The notes beneath the pieces were generated by a model that searched no databases, had not been told where the DNA came from, and saw nothing but the letters and a program-made list of their open reading frames with translations. Position numbers and translations under genes: made by a program. From NCBI RefSeq assembly GCF_004336985.1, contig NZ_SJUO01000001.1:62001-126000 (forward strand): a stretch of DNA of 64,000 nt, read 5' to 3'. Origin of the DNA: Exiguobacterium sp. SL-9 (GTDB lineage Bacteria; Bacillota; Bacilli; Exiguobacteriales; Exiguobacteriaceae). Shown in pieces: positions 9,184 through 17,762 of the stretch; positions within the stretch are counted from its first letter, which is position 1; each line of letters begins with the position of its first letter.

Positions 9184-9852
9184 ATGCACGATTTGCTGAA
9201 CGACCCAAACATGAACAATTATCCGGAATTCCGCACATTTTGTGAATTGAAGAGTCGAGGGTTACGAAAACAGGCACTTGCCTCTATGACACCGTTTCTT
9301 AAGACGGTGGAGACGTGGGATTTTGATCAGCGACAGGAATTCGTTGCCTGGCTATACACGCATGACGAATCGTCCGACCGAGCCGATTCCTATAATGTGT
9401 TCGTATATTCGCTCGTAACGAATGTACTACAACCGACTCTCCATGAGTGGAAGCAACGTTTCCCGAATGACCCTCGTCCTTATCGCTGGCTGATGGAGTA
9501 TGAACAGGCATTCGCACTCGGTGGGCTAGCCGAACAGATTGCCGTCGAAGCGCTCATGGATCAAAAAATATTTGCCCTTTGGTTTGCGTTTCATCACATT
9601 AACGAAGATCTCTATCTCAGCGAAGTCGATGAGGATCGAGAGATCATCTTAGAAGCGAGGAAGCTGAACCAATCCGTATTGAGCGAGGAAAAACGAGCGG
9701 ATTATGAAGCGGAGTTGGATCACTACAGTGACTTGCTGGCTGATTGGGTGTCGTACACTCAGTCCGGTCCAGATGATGAGAGTTTTCTCGACTGGTGTGA
9801 GCGGAACGAACGGGATTATCCGTTCACCGGCAGCTATTATTACGAGGGATGA
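9184..9852 (+). CDS. Hypothetical protein, helical
   Basis: A 222-residue acidic soluble protein that I do not recognise. It appears almost wholly alpha-helical with Trp- and Tyr-rich helices (RQEFVAWLYTHDESSDRADSYN style), which could pack like a helical repeat; that is inference. No signal peptide or membrane segment. GAGGAGAC lies just upstream of the ATG, and terminators on both sides make it monocistronic. Confidence 0.75.
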   Translation: MHDLLNDPNMNNYPEFRTFCELKSRGLRKQALASMTPFLKTVETWDFDQRQEFVAWLYTHDESSDRADSYNVFVYSLVTNVLQPTLHEWKQRFPNDPRPYRWLMEYEQAFALGGLAEQIAVEALMDQKIFALWFAFHHINEDLYLSEVDEDREIILEARKLNQSVLSEEKRADYEAELDHYSDLLADWVSYTQSGPDDESFLDWCERNERDYPFTGSYYYEG

Positions 9853-9853
9853 A

Positions 9854-9880
9854 CAAAAGACGCACGAGGCGTCTTTTTGT
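9854..9880. terminator. Terminator between convergent genes
   Basis: Arms AAAGACGC and GCGTCTTT with a five-base loop, then TTTTT. It ends the 9184 gene and may act weakly in reverse. Confidence 0.75.
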
Positions 9881-9889
9881 AATCGCGAT

Positions 9890-10396
9890 TCAGATTCCAG
9901 CCTCCATGAGATAGCGCTCCAAATCGGCCTGTTGGCGCAAATGATGACGGCTATGCATCTCGATGAGGTCATACCATTCCTGGGCGTTCAGCCAACCGAA
10001 ACCGCCATGTTGGGCTTTGACGTCAGGGTTTGCCGCGCGGGCGATCGGTTCAAGGCGCATCAATCGCGCAGATAACTCGTCGAGTCGTCGCTCGAGCGTC
10101 TCACGCTTGTCCGTGTTGTTCGGAGGTTGGTTCATCTCATCAGGTAAACGGATTTTAATCGGAGGGAACCCGCCGGCTTGAAACAATCGTTCACCGAACT
10201 CGGTCTTCCCAAGCGGTTGCTCTTCGTGTGAGGCGAGACAACGTTCAATCTCGTCTGCATATTCTTCAGCCACCACGATGATATGGTCGTACATCTGTCC
10301 GATTGACCAGACATCTATTGCTGCCTGATAGCGCAACTGCCGTTCGGTATAGCCGTCCAAATCTTGTTTGAACTGAGATAATAGCGAAATCGCCAT
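9890..10396 (-). CDS. DinB/YfiT-like four-helix bundle protein
   Basis: A protein of 168 residues from the ATG at 10396, which has GAAGGAGG eight bases upstream; the longer open frame to 10474 has no such site. It shows the DinB-like pattern: a His in helix 2 (WSIGQMYDHIIVV) and a pair of His in the last helix (EMHSRHHLRQQADLE), the usual three metal ligands. Related proteins include bacillithiol or mycothiol transferases and stress-induced DinB; the substrate cannot be told from sequence. Monocistronic, convergent with the gene ending at 9852. Confidence 0.75.
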   Translation of the reverse strand: MAISLLSQFKQDLDGYTERQLRYQAAIDVWSIGQMYDHIIVVAEEYADEIERCLASHEEQPLGKTEFGERLFQAGGFPPIKIRLPDEMNQPPNNTDKRETLERRLDELSARLMRLEPIARAANPDVKAQHGGFGWLNAQEWYDLIEMHSRHHLRQQADLERYLMEAGI

Positions 10397-10562
10397 ATCC
10401 AACCTCCTTCGATTTAATTCTCTTTCCAGTATACCATGGGAACATTGGCTGATTTTTTCAACGCCTCGCCACATTAGTTTCTCTTAGGAGCGGGTATTTC
10501 TAAAAGGAACAACGATCCCTTTTGGCGAATGGGACAGGAGGACAAAATATGGGGGGATACGT

Positions 10563-11174
10563 ATGTCACAGTGGCTCGATTGGGCCAAGCGGCTACAGGC
10601 GCTGTCACAGGCTGGCTTGACGTTTACGAAAGACGAGTTCGATCGCGAGCGTTACGTCGAAATCCAACGCATCGCGACCGAGATGTTCGAACAACAATCT
10701 AATCTCGAGTTGCATGAAATTACCGAACTGACGCATGTCGATGGTTATCCGACACCGAAGCTCGACGTACGCGGTGTCGTTTTCCGGGACGATGCGCTCT
10801 TGCTCGTCAAGGAGCGGTCGGACGGGCTTTGGACGTTACCAGGTGGTTTTTGTGAGGTCGGGCTGTCCCCGGCACAAAATATCATCAAGGAGATTGAGGA
10901 AGAGGCTGGGTTTCATGTCGTACCGGTGCGGCTGCTCGCGTTGTTCGACATGCATCATCACGACCATCCGCCACTGTCGCAGCATTACTATAAGCTGTTC
11001 ATCGAATGCGAGCTGATTGGTGGGGAGGCGCAGGTGAGCCATGAGACGAGCGACGTCGCGTTCTTCACGCGGGACAACTTACCACCTTTATCGACCGCGC
11101 GTAACACGCAGGAACAGCTCTATATGTGTTTTGAGGCAAGGTGGCAAGAGGATTGGATCACGTTACTTGATTAA
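10563..11174 (+). CDS. NUDIX hydrolase with N-terminal Nudix_N_2-type domain
   Basis: A 203-residue two-part hydrolase. The N-terminal helical segment (MSQWLDWAKRLQALSQAGLTF) is typical of YjhB-like ADP-ribose pyrophosphatases. The Nudix box near residue 95 reads GGFCEVGLSPAQNIIKEI then EEEAG; the Leu and Lys replacing the usual Glu and Arg are normal for this subfamily as I recall it, so it is not evidence of inactivity. The likely substrate is ADP-ribose or a similar nucleotide sugar. It begins a run of three closely spaced plus-strand genes (gaps 14 and 17 bp). Confidence 0.9.
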   Translation: MSQWLDWAKRLQALSQAGLTFTKDEFDRERYVEIQRIATEMFEQQSNLELHEITELTHVDGYPTPKLDVRGVVFRDDALLLVKERSDGLWTLPGGFCEVGLSPAQNIIKEIEEEAGFHVVPVRLLALFDMHHHDHPPLSQHYYKLFIECELIGGEAQVSHETSDVAFFTRDNLPPLSTARNTQEQLYMCFEARWQEDWITLLD

Positions 11175-11188
11175 GGGGAGGGGACTCT

Positions 11189-11905
11189 ATGAAAGTCACA
11201 CGGATTGATCACGTCCATCAACTGACATTCTATGCGCCCGTATTACCGATTAACGTTCAGTTGATTGAACGAGAGCTCGGACTTGTTTTGATTGATACCG
11301 GTCTTGCGCGTAATGCGGAAGCCATCTTGGCATATATCGAGGCGCAGGAACGTCCGCTGCTCGCCATTTTGCTGACTCATGCGCACGGCGACCATGTGGG
11401 CGGTGTTGATACGATTTTGAAGGCTCATCCCCATGCCGAATTGTACGTCTCGCGCCGAGACGCCCGTCTCCTCGAAGGGGACAAAACGACCGACCCGGAT
11501 GAGCGGCCGCTCAAACTGAAAGGATCCCTCCCGAAAATCCACTCCTTGCCGGATAAACTGCTCGACCCGGGTGAGCGCTTGTTCGGCCTCCGCGTCTATC
11601 CGGCAGCGGGTCATACGCCGGGCTCCGTCGCCTATTTCGATGAGAAGGAGCGGATGTTATTTGCCGGAGATGCGTTTCAGACACGTGGGGGAGTCGCCGT
11701 GGCAGGGGACGTCCGCCCATTGTTCCCGCTCCCGGGAGTCGCGACATGGGATAAACGGGCAGCGGTCGAACATGCGGAGAAGCTGATCGACCTCGCACCG
11801 CGCCACACGTTCGTCGGGCACGGACAGCCCGTCGTCGGGACACACCGGCTCTATTTGGCGCTGAAACGGGCCAAACGCAAGCAAGCACGTCTATTTTTAG
11901 GATAA
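11189..11905 (+). CDS. Metallo-beta-lactamase fold hydrolase
   Basis: A 238-residue single-domain protein with a full zinc-binding set: THAHGDHVGG (H64, H66, D68, H69), AAGHTPGS (about 136), LFAGDAF (about 160) and VGHGQPV near the end. Such small stand-alone members include glyoxalase II-like thioesterases and quorum-quenching-type hydrolases; the sequence does not settle the substrate. AGGGGAGG precedes the ATG, and it lies between the Nudix and GNAT genes. Confidence 0.9.
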   Translation: MKVTRIDHVHQLTFYAPVLPINVQLIERELGLVLIDTGLARNAEAILAYIEAQERPLLAILLTHAHGDHVGGVDTILKAHPHAELYVSRRDARLLEGDKTTDPDERPLKLKGSLPKIHSLPDKLLDPGERLFGLRVYPAAGHTPGSVAYFDEKERMLFAGDAFQTRGGVAVAGDVRPLFPLPGVATWDKRAAVEHAEKLIDLAPRHTFVGHGQPVVGTHRLYLALKRAKRKQARLFLG

Positions 11906-11922
11906 ACCGGGGGTGCGGACAG

Positions 11923-12372
11923 ATGGAATTACACGAGATACAGACGACAGATTATCAACTGGCCGAGCAGATGCTCGAGATTCAACGGAACGCCTATGCG
12001 GTCGAGGCCGAGCTGATTGGCTTCGATGAGATTCCGGCGCGTTATGAGACGGTCGAGGTGATTCAAAATCTGCCAGGTACGAGCTATGGCTTATATAACG
12101 ACGGGCGGTTGATTGGATTCATCACGATTGAAGCGGCTGAGAACACGGTCGAAGTCACGAAATTATGTATCGATCCGAGATATTTCAGGGCGAGACTTGC
12201 GACGACGTTGCTCGAACACGTGCTCAGTCTGCACGAGGACAAGCTTGTCTATGTGCATACCGGCAAACATAACGGGCCGGCCAAGAAGCTGTACACGAAG
12301 CTTGGGTTCGAACCGAGTGCTGAGTTTGAACCGGAACCGGGTGTCACATTGATTCGATTTACGCGATCTTGA
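11923..12372 (+). CDS. GNAT family N-acetyltransferase
   Basis: A 149-residue GCN5-related acetyltransferase. The strand-beta-bulge pattern GRLIGFITIEAAENTVEVTKLCIDP is followed by the acetyl-CoA pyrophosphate loop region ARLATTLLEHVL, and the terminal motif reads HNGPAKKLYTKLGFEPS. The canonical Q/RxxGxG/A loop is weak (RYFRARLATT), so CoA binding may be altered. Last gene of the three-gene run from 10563. Acceptor unknown. Confidence 0.85.
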   Translation: MELHEIQTTDYQLAEQMLEIQRNAYAVEAELIGFDEIPARYETVEVIQNLPGTSYGLYNDGRLIGFITIEAAENTVEVTKLCIDPRYFRARLATTLLEHVLSLHEDKLVYVHTGKHNGPAKKLYTKLGFEPSAEFEPEPGVTLIRFTRS

Positions 12373-12389
12373 ATCCCTTTTCTCAAATT

Positions 12390-12474
<85 letters not shown>

Positions 12475-12528
12475 AAGAAAATCAAGAGAATATCGATGTC
12501 ACATGTGACGTCTCTCCTCTCGAAAAAA

Positions 12529-13071
12529 TCAGAATAGCTTGTACCAATACAACGTCATGTCGATGTTCGGATTGCCGATCTGTTTGAGCGTATCGACACC
12601 GCCGAGCGCGAACCCTTCTTTCGCATAAAATCGACAAGCGATCACGTTATCGTTTTGTGCTTCGAGCGACAATCCAAGCAACGAGTGCCCGTTTGCCCAT
12701 GTCTCTGCAACTTCCATCAACAAATGACCAATCCCGCTGTGTCGATAGCTATTACGGACCGAGATGTTCTCGATATACGCAAAACGGTTCCAGTCTTTCA
12801 CCACACGAATCTGTCCGATACATGACGTCTCGTCGAACGCCAAGAATACTTGTTTGTCCTCACTGTTGATGTATTCCGACCAGTCCAGCAAGTCGTCCGG
12901 AAAGCTCGTCTCATGTGCTTTCTCATATAACTGTTCCTCATACGTCCAAACCGCGTCAGAAAAGCTCGGAATGATTTTCCCGATGACTGGCAACGGATTG
13001 TTCGCTTCATTCACGACACTGATGGAATACTCATCTAACGCTTTGATCGTGATGTTTTTGGCTTCTTCCAT
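12529..13071 (-). CDS. satA: SatA-type streptothricin N-acetyltransferase homologue (GNAT)
   Basis: A 180-residue GNAT protein that closely follows the Sat4/SatA pattern as I recall it: VIGKIIP near residue 29, WTYEEQLYEK, KDWNRFAYIENISV, the acetyl-CoA loop RHSGIGHLLMEVAETWA and LEAQNDNVIACRFYAKEGF, ending in TLYWYKLF. Known family members acetylate the beta-lysine amine of streptothricin. Chromosomal homologues occur in Bacillus, so this may be intrinsic rather than acquired. It stands alone on the minus strand, with AAGGGAGAAAG upstream. Activity on streptothricin is not proven from sequence. Confidence 0.75.
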   Translation of the reverse strand: MEEAKNITIKALDEYSISVVNEANNPLPVIGKIIPSFSDAVWTYEEQLYEKAHETSFPDDLLDWSEYINSEDKQVFLAFDETSCIGQIRVVKDWNRFAYIENISVRNSYRHSGIGHLLMEVAETWANGHSLLGLSLEAQNDNVIACRFYAKEGFALGGVDTLKQIGNPNIDMTLYWYKLF

Positions 13072-13151
13072 TGCATCTTTCTCCCTTCATATGTACTGAC
13101 CGCTCCATCCCAGAACTACATAGTCTCGCCAGACTAGACATACAGTGACGG

Positions 13152-13553
13152 TCATGAGATCAGAGTCGGTGGCTCGGTCGACAACACTTCGATGACATCA
13201 TGTGATGTCAGGAACACGTAATGCTGAATATTATAAACCGTTTCGTAAATGTTTGTTGATTCTTCAGCTAGCCATTTTAAATAGCTGGAATCGGTCACTT
13301 GAAAGAGTGTCCAGTCGCCAAAAAAATCAGGGTCATCATGTTTGTATAAATGTTCTAGCGTTCTAATAAGCGTTCCTTCGTCTGTATTTCGATACGACAA
13401 CACAAGTCCGTCAAACAAGAATGTATATGTATTCTCATACGCATCAGTAAATACGAGTGTTAATCCGTCTTTATCATCAATTAAAGCCTGCAGATACAGC
13501 TTATCCGGTATCTCAGAATTGACGGTCCATCTTTCCCATTTTTCCATCTTCAC
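13152..13553 (-). CDS. Hypothetical protein, immunity-like
   Basis: A small acidic 133-residue soluble protein rich in aromatic residues. It ends with a strand-like motif NIQHYVFLTSHDVIEVLS that resembles many uncharacterised small Bacillales proteins from immunity-gene neighbourhoods; I cannot name the family. GAAGGAGGG precedes the ATG. No toxin gene is adjacent. Confidence 0.65.
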   Translation of the reverse strand: MKMEKWERWTVNSEIPDKLYLQALIDDKDGLTLVFTDAYENTYTFLFDGLVLSYRNTDEGTLIRTLEHLYKHDDPDFFGDWTLFQVTDSSYLKWLAEESTNIYETVYNIQHYVFLTSHDVIEVLSTEPPTLIS

Positions 13554-13879
13554 CCTCCTTCCCTCATTTTGATCTGTTACAAATCATCCGCTACCATTTA
13601 TCATACATGAATGAATATTGTTACACGCGTGGAAATGGCTTAACCAACATGATGGTATTCCAACTTAAACCGCGTTGTTGAATCCGAGATTGATTCATCT
13701 GTTTCATCATAATTAATAAACTGTGTCATTCGATTGAATCGTTCATTCAATGCCGTGATAGCGCTTTATGTATTTATGTTTCAAATACAACTAACTAACT
13801 GTTTTAAAGTGTTTGGGAGTTGCCACAGAACGGGGAGCATGCTATTTTTAGACAGATGATAACTTAAGGAGGAACTTGA
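13554..13879. other. Gene-free leader region before the amino-acid transporter
   Basis: An AT-rich stretch of 326 bp with no convincing coding frame. It contains an inverted repeat ATTGAAT-N5-ATTCAAT at 13733-13751 that could bind a regulator of the downstream transporter, and AAGGAGG just before 13880. No T-box, S-box or other riboswitch core was recognised. Confidence 0.4.
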
Positions 13880-14728
13880 ATGAAACGTATGACAAAAGGT
13901 TTGGCAGCATCTTTATTATTGGCTGTCCCGCTCGCGGCGTGTGGTGATGCTAGCACCGATCAGGCCGAAACTTCGCGCTGGGACGAAATCAAAGAAGAAG
14001 GTACGCTCACGGTCGGTACGGCAGGGACGCTCTACCCCGCTTCGTTCCGGGAAGAAGATAGCGATACATTGACTGGGTTTGATGTCGAGCTCATGAAAGA
14101 GATCGGGAAGCGTCTCGACCTTGAAGTCCAATTCAAAGAGATGGCGTTTGACAACATGTTGACGAGCGTCCAAAACGGACAAGTTGACGTCGCCGCGAAC
14201 GATATCTCGGTCACAGAGGACCGGAAAGAGAAGTTCGCTTTCTCGACGCCATACAAATACACGTACGGGACGGCCATCGTACGTAAGAGCGACCTGTCTG
14301 GGATCGAGTCACTTGAGGACTTGAAAGGCAAGAAAGCCGCTGGGGAAGCGACGACCGTCTTCATGGACGTGGCACGTCAATACGAGGCCGAGGAAGTCAT
14401 CTATGACAACGCGACGAACGACCAGTATCTTCGTGACGTCTCGACAGGACGTACCGACGTCATCTTGAACGACTACTATCTTCAGACCCTCGCCCTCGCC
14501 TTCTTCCCTGAGTTCGATATCACGATCCACCCGGATATCGCCTATAACCCACAGGAAGTCGCATTCTTGATGGATAAAGAGAATGCAGAGCTCCAAGAGA
14601 ATATCGACCGCGCCCTTGCCGAGATGCTTGAAGACGGTACGGTAAAAGAATTGTCGGAAACGTTCTATAACGGAGCCGATGTCTCGGTAGAACCGGACGT
14701 CGACGCGACAATCGTCGAATTGGACTAA
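13880..14728 (+). CDS. Amino-acid ABC transporter substrate-binding lipoprotein
   Basis: A 282-residue type II periplasmic-type binding protein. The lipoprotein signal is MKRMTKGLAASLLLAVPLAA with lipid-modified C21. The SBP_bac_3 core follows: EEGTLTVGTAGTLYPASFRE, LTGFDVELMKEIGKRL, then NGQVDVAANDISVTEDRKEKFAFS, all typical of polar amino acid or cystine receptors (TcyA-like). It should be anchored to the outer face of the membrane and deliver substrate to the permease encoded seven bases downstream. The ligand is not determinable. TAAGGAGG is a strong ribosome-binding site. Confidence 0.9.
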   Translation: MKRMTKGLAASLLLAVPLAACGDASTDQAETSRWDEIKEEGTLTVGTAGTLYPASFREEDSDTLTGFDVELMKEIGKRLDLEVQFKEMAFDNMLTSVQNGQVDVAANDISVTEDRKEKFAFSTPYKYTYGTAIVRKSDLSGIESLEDLKGKKAAGEATTVFMDVARQYEAEEVIYDNATNDQYLRDVSTGRTDVILNDYYLQTLALAFFPEFDITIHPDIAYNPQEVAFLMDKENAELQENIDRALAEMLEDGTVKELSETFYNGADVSVEPDVDATIVELD

Positions 14729-14734
14729 ACAATC

Positions 14735-15430
14735 ATGTTCGAAGGTGTGAAATGGGAAGCAATCTTTGACGTCGACCTGGCTGTGCGTTCATTCCCTTAT
14801 TTGTTAGGTGGCTTGCCGAACACGCTTTGGATCTCATTCGTCAGCATGTTCTTCGGCTTGTTGCTCGGTCTCGTGCTCGCCCTCGGTAAACTGTCACCGT
14901 CACGGTGGCTTCGGTTTCCGTCGACGTTTTATATCTCGTTCATGCGGGGTGTGCCGATTCTGATCATCTTGTTCATCTTATATTCAGGGTTCCCGTTCAT
15001 CGGTATCGAGTTCGCGGCGCTGACGGCGGCGATTATCGGGTTCAGTCTGAACTCGGCTGCCTATATCGCGGAAATCGTCCGAGCGGCGATCCGTGCCGTC
15101 GACCCGGGACAAGTCGAGGCGGCCCGATCACTCGGGATGACGAAGTGGCAGACGCTTAAAGGGGTCGTCTTGCCACAGGCGACGCGGATCGCCCTCCCCC
15201 CGCTTTCGAACGTATTCCTCGATTTGATTAAAGCGAGTTCGCTCGCCGCCATGATCACCGTTCCGGAAATTTTCAATAAAGCGAAAATCGTCGGGGGCCG
15301 AGAATTCGATTATATGACCGTCTACTTGGTCGTCGCCTTGATTTATTGGGGCATCTGTACATTCATGTCGTTCTTCCAGGACTGGCTGGAGCGGCATTTT
15401 GAACGCTATTTGGATACACCGAAACGATGA
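14735..15430 (+). CDS. Amino-acid ABC transporter permease (HisM/TcyB-like)
   Basis: A 231-residue polar amino-acid permease with about five transmembrane helices. The EAA loop that contacts the ATPase reads EAARSLGMTKWQTLKGVVLPQATRIALPPL (in part; about residues 129-158). The N-terminal domain resembles the family's GLPNTLWISFVSMFFGLLLG opening. It lies directly after the binding-protein gene, but a terminator follows at once and no ATP-binding subunit is encoded anywhere in this window, so a shared or distant ATPase must be used. Confidence 0.9.
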   Translation: MFEGVKWEAIFDVDLAVRSFPYLLGGLPNTLWISFVSMFFGLLLGLVLALGKLSPSRWLRFPSTFYISFMRGVPILIILFILYSGFPFIGIEFAALTAAIIGFSLNSAAYIAEIVRAAIRAVDPGQVEAARSLGMTKWQTLKGVVLPQATRIALPPLSNVFLDLIKASSLAAMITVPEIFNKAKIVGGREFDYMTVYLVVALIYWGICTFMSFFQDWLERHFERYLDTPKR

Positions 15431-15465
15431 CTGACTTGCCTCATACAGGCAGGTCAGTTTTTTTG
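15430..15465 (+). terminator. Rho-independent terminator after the permease
   Basis: Arms ACTGAC-TGCCT and AGGCA-GTCAGT enclose a short loop and are followed by seven T. Confidence 0.85.
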
Positions 15466-15540
15466 TCGGGCGGTTATTGCGGAAGTGACATGATATAGTC
15501 AACCTATTCCATATTGCGATTCAAAGGAGAGACATCGCCT

Positions 15541-15714
15541 ATGTTCTCAAAGTTATTATTCGGATCATCCGTCCTCATCACACTTACGTATATTTTGTTC
15601 GATGGGCCGGCCTGGGTCAGTGCTTTAAACCCATACACGAGTCTGATTGTCCTTTATTACTTAGTTTTTAAGTTTCCAAGCCGGAAAAGGGCGAAAACAT
15701 CTTCTTCGGATTGA
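15541..15714 (+). CDS. Small hydrophobic protein
   Basis: A 57-residue protein starting at the ATG behind AAAGGAGAG. It has two hydrophobic segments (about 6-20 and 28-42) and a basic C-terminal tail (FPSRKRAKTSSSD), consistent with a tiny membrane protein. Unknown function. An in-frame start at 15514 would give 66 residues but lacks a ribosome-binding site. Confidence 0.55.
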   Translation: MFSKLLFGSSVLITLTYILFDGPAWVSALNPYTSLIVLYYLVFKFPSRKRAKTSSSD

Positions 15715-15823
15715 CCGTACGCGACGTACATAATTTGAAGCGACGTTCTTTAGCGTTCCATCTCAATCCGAGAGTGTGCTATGATTTTCTTAATTATCAG
15801 AAAATAGACGGGGGAATTTCATT

Positions 15824-16732
15824 ATGGTGCAACAATGGACGACACATTTAAATAGTTTAGTGATTGGGCAGTCAAAAGCGATCAAGCTGTCGACGATTGC
15901 CTTACTTTCAGGGGGGCATGTCTTGCTCGAGGACCGGCCAGGAACCGGGAAGACCACGCTCGCCAGGAGTCTTGCCTCCTCTGTATCAGCCGCTTTCCAG
16001 CGCGTGCAATGTACGCCAGATACGCTACCGAGTGATATTTTAGGGATGGAGCTGTTCAATCCGACGACGGGTGCGTTCGAGCGACGGACCGGTCCGATTT
16101 TCACGTCAATCTTACTCGTCGATGAGATCAACCGGACGACGCCACGGACCCAGTCGGCGCTTTTAGAGGCGATGCAGGAGCGCCAAGTGACGCTCGGTGA
16201 GGTGTCGCTTCGTCTACCGGACCCATTCTTCGTCATCGCGACGCAAAACCCGTTCGACGGGCAAGGGACGTTCCCGTTGCCGCAGGCGCAACTCGACCGT
16301 TTCTTATTCAAACTGTCACTCGCCCCGCTGTCTCGAGAGTCGGAACGCCGGTTGCTGCGAAACGAACACTTGAGTGCGGCCCCTTTTACGTTGCAACAAA
16401 CCGAACTTGCCGAGATGCAGCAAGCCGTCCGTGACGTCTTGTTTCACGAGGCGATGGAGGATTATCTTCTCGATTTCGTCGAGGCGCTCCGTCATCACCG
16501 GGATATCGAGGTCGGACCGAGCCCGCGGGCGACGCTCGCCTATACGATGGCAGCTCGGGCGCATGCCTATATGGACGGACGGGATTACGTGTCACCGGAA
16601 GACATCCGCGCGCTTGCCTTACCGATTCTCGGGCACCGAATCGTCTTGACGGTCGAGGCGTCGCTCAAGACGAAGCCGTCTAAATTGATTAAGTCCGTTT
16701 TGGAGACCATCCCGGTCCCGTCAGAGGTGTGA
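15824..16732 (+). CDS. MoxR-family AAA ATPase
   Basis: A 302-residue AAA+ ATPase of the MoxR group. The Walker A motif is RPGTGKTTLARS (about residues 43-54), the Walker B is LLVDEINR (about 100), and the sensor regions are FVIATQNPFDGQGTFPLPQAQLDRF (in part) and the C-terminal lid GPSPRATLAY. Family members act as chaperone-like ATPases that remodel or activate partner proteins, usually encoded with a DUF58 protein, as here. First gene of a three-gene operon (next ATG two bases after its stop). A paralogue lies at 36575-37498. Confidence 0.9.
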   Translation: MVQQWTTHLNSLVIGQSKAIKLSTIALLSGGHVLLEDRPGTGKTTLARSLASSVSAAFQRVQCTPDTLPSDILGMELFNPTTGAFERRTGPIFTSILLVDEINRTTPRTQSALLEAMQERQVTLGEVSLRLPDPFFVIATQNPFDGQGTFPLPQAQLDRFLFKLSLAPLSRESERRLLRNEHLSAAPFTLQQTELAEMQQAVRDVLFHEAMEDYLLDFVEALRHHRDIEVGPSPRATLAYTMAARAHAYMDGRDYVSPEDIRALALPILGHRIVLTVEASLKTKPSKLIKSVLETIPVPSEV

Positions 16733-16733
16733 C

Positions 16734-17762
16734 ATGCAACTCGTCAGCCCTCGCTACCTCGAGTCCGGATATATGTGGCTCTTATTCGTCGTCGGGGTGT
16801 TCACCGCCCTCTACGGGAACGTCTTCCTCGCGAGTGTGATTATCGGCTTCAGCCTGTATGCGCTCATTATGCCGGAGCTACTGTTCCGGCTCGCTGAATA
16901 CGTCCATGTCGAAGTGACCGACGAGCTGAAGCTGTTCCCGAACGACGAAGAGACGTATACGCTCAAACTGATTTCGACGGCACCTGTGCCCCTTGGTGTC
17001 GTCCGCTTGTCCGGCTATCTGCATCCGACCGTCGAAGCTGAGGCGCACGCGTTCTGGCGCCAAGAGAACTATATAGGACGTGAGGTCGCCGTGTCCTATA
17101 CATTGCCGCTCAAGGCGATCAAGCGTGGCCCAATCAGGATGGAGTCAATCGGGATGGAGATTCGTGACCCGCTCCGCATGTTCTCGCTCTATAAGGAAGA
17201 CCCGCTCGACCGCATCGGGTATGTCTTCCCTGAATTCTTGCCTTATCCGATTCCGAAGCGTCCGCCGACATTGCCGGGCGAGGAGATGGTCCGTCATAGT
17301 GCCTACCGTGACCCGGAGACATTCCAGTCGGTGGCGCCGTATCACGGGCAGCCGATGCGGCAACTGTATTGGTCGGCCTACGCGAAGACAGGTGAACTGC
17401 TCGCCCGCACCGAGCAACCCGTTCAAGCGAACGAATATGTCGTCGTGCTCGACTTGCTGACGAAAGACGGGCGTGCCCTCACTCATCAGATGGAACGGTT
17501 GATCTCTCAAGCCGCGGCGCTATGCCGCGATTTCGAGAAAGAGAACGCCAGCTATGGGCTGATTGTCCCGACACTGACAAAGGAAGGCATTACCTATGAC
17601 CTCGCCCCAGGTAGCGGTGAGACGCATTTCCGCAAGGTCATGACGACGCTCGCCTGCCTGTCGGAGCGGGATTTCCCGCTCGCCCGGTCGCTGTTCGAAC
17701 GGAAGGTCGCCAAATACGGCGGCAGCCAATCGATTTTACGGCTCGGAGGTGACGGCAGATGA
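16734..17762 (+). CDS. DUF58 protein, membrane-anchored
   Basis: A 342-residue DUF58 protein. Two N-terminal hydrophobic segments (about 13-50) are followed by a beta-rich region and the DUF58 core: VRHSAYRDPETFQSVAPYHG then MRQLYWSAYAKTGELLARTEQP and the vWA-like VVLDLLTKDG. The family carries a degenerate von Willebrand A fold and works with MoxR ATPases. It starts two bases after the MoxR stop and overlaps the next gene by ATGA. Confidence 0.9.
   Translation: MQLVSPRYLESGYMWLLFVVGVFTALYGNVFLASVIIGFSLYALIMPELLFRLAEYVHVEVTDELKLFPNDEETYTLKLISTAPVPLGVVRLSGYLHPTVEAEAHAFWRQENYIGREVAVSYTLPLKAIKRGPIRMESIGMEIRDPLRMFSLYKEDPLDRIGYVFPEFLPYPIPKRPPTLPGEEMVRHSAYRDPETFQSVAPYHGQPMRQLYWSAYAKTGELLARTEQPVQANEYVVVLDLLTKDGRALTHQMERLISQAAALCRDFEKENASYGLIVPTLTKEGITYDLAPGSGETHFRKVMTTLACLSERDFPLARSLFERKVAKYGGSQSILRLGGDGR

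Noticed and set aside
10830-10930. Dead Nudix box (Leu for Glu, Lys for Arg)
   Set aside because: The same changes are, as I recall, normal in the YjhB-like subfamily with the N-terminal helical domain, so they do not show inactivation.
12498-12509. GTCACATGTGAC palindrome as an operator
   Set aside because: A 12-bp palindrome alone, placed downstream of both convergent genes, has no clear target promoter.
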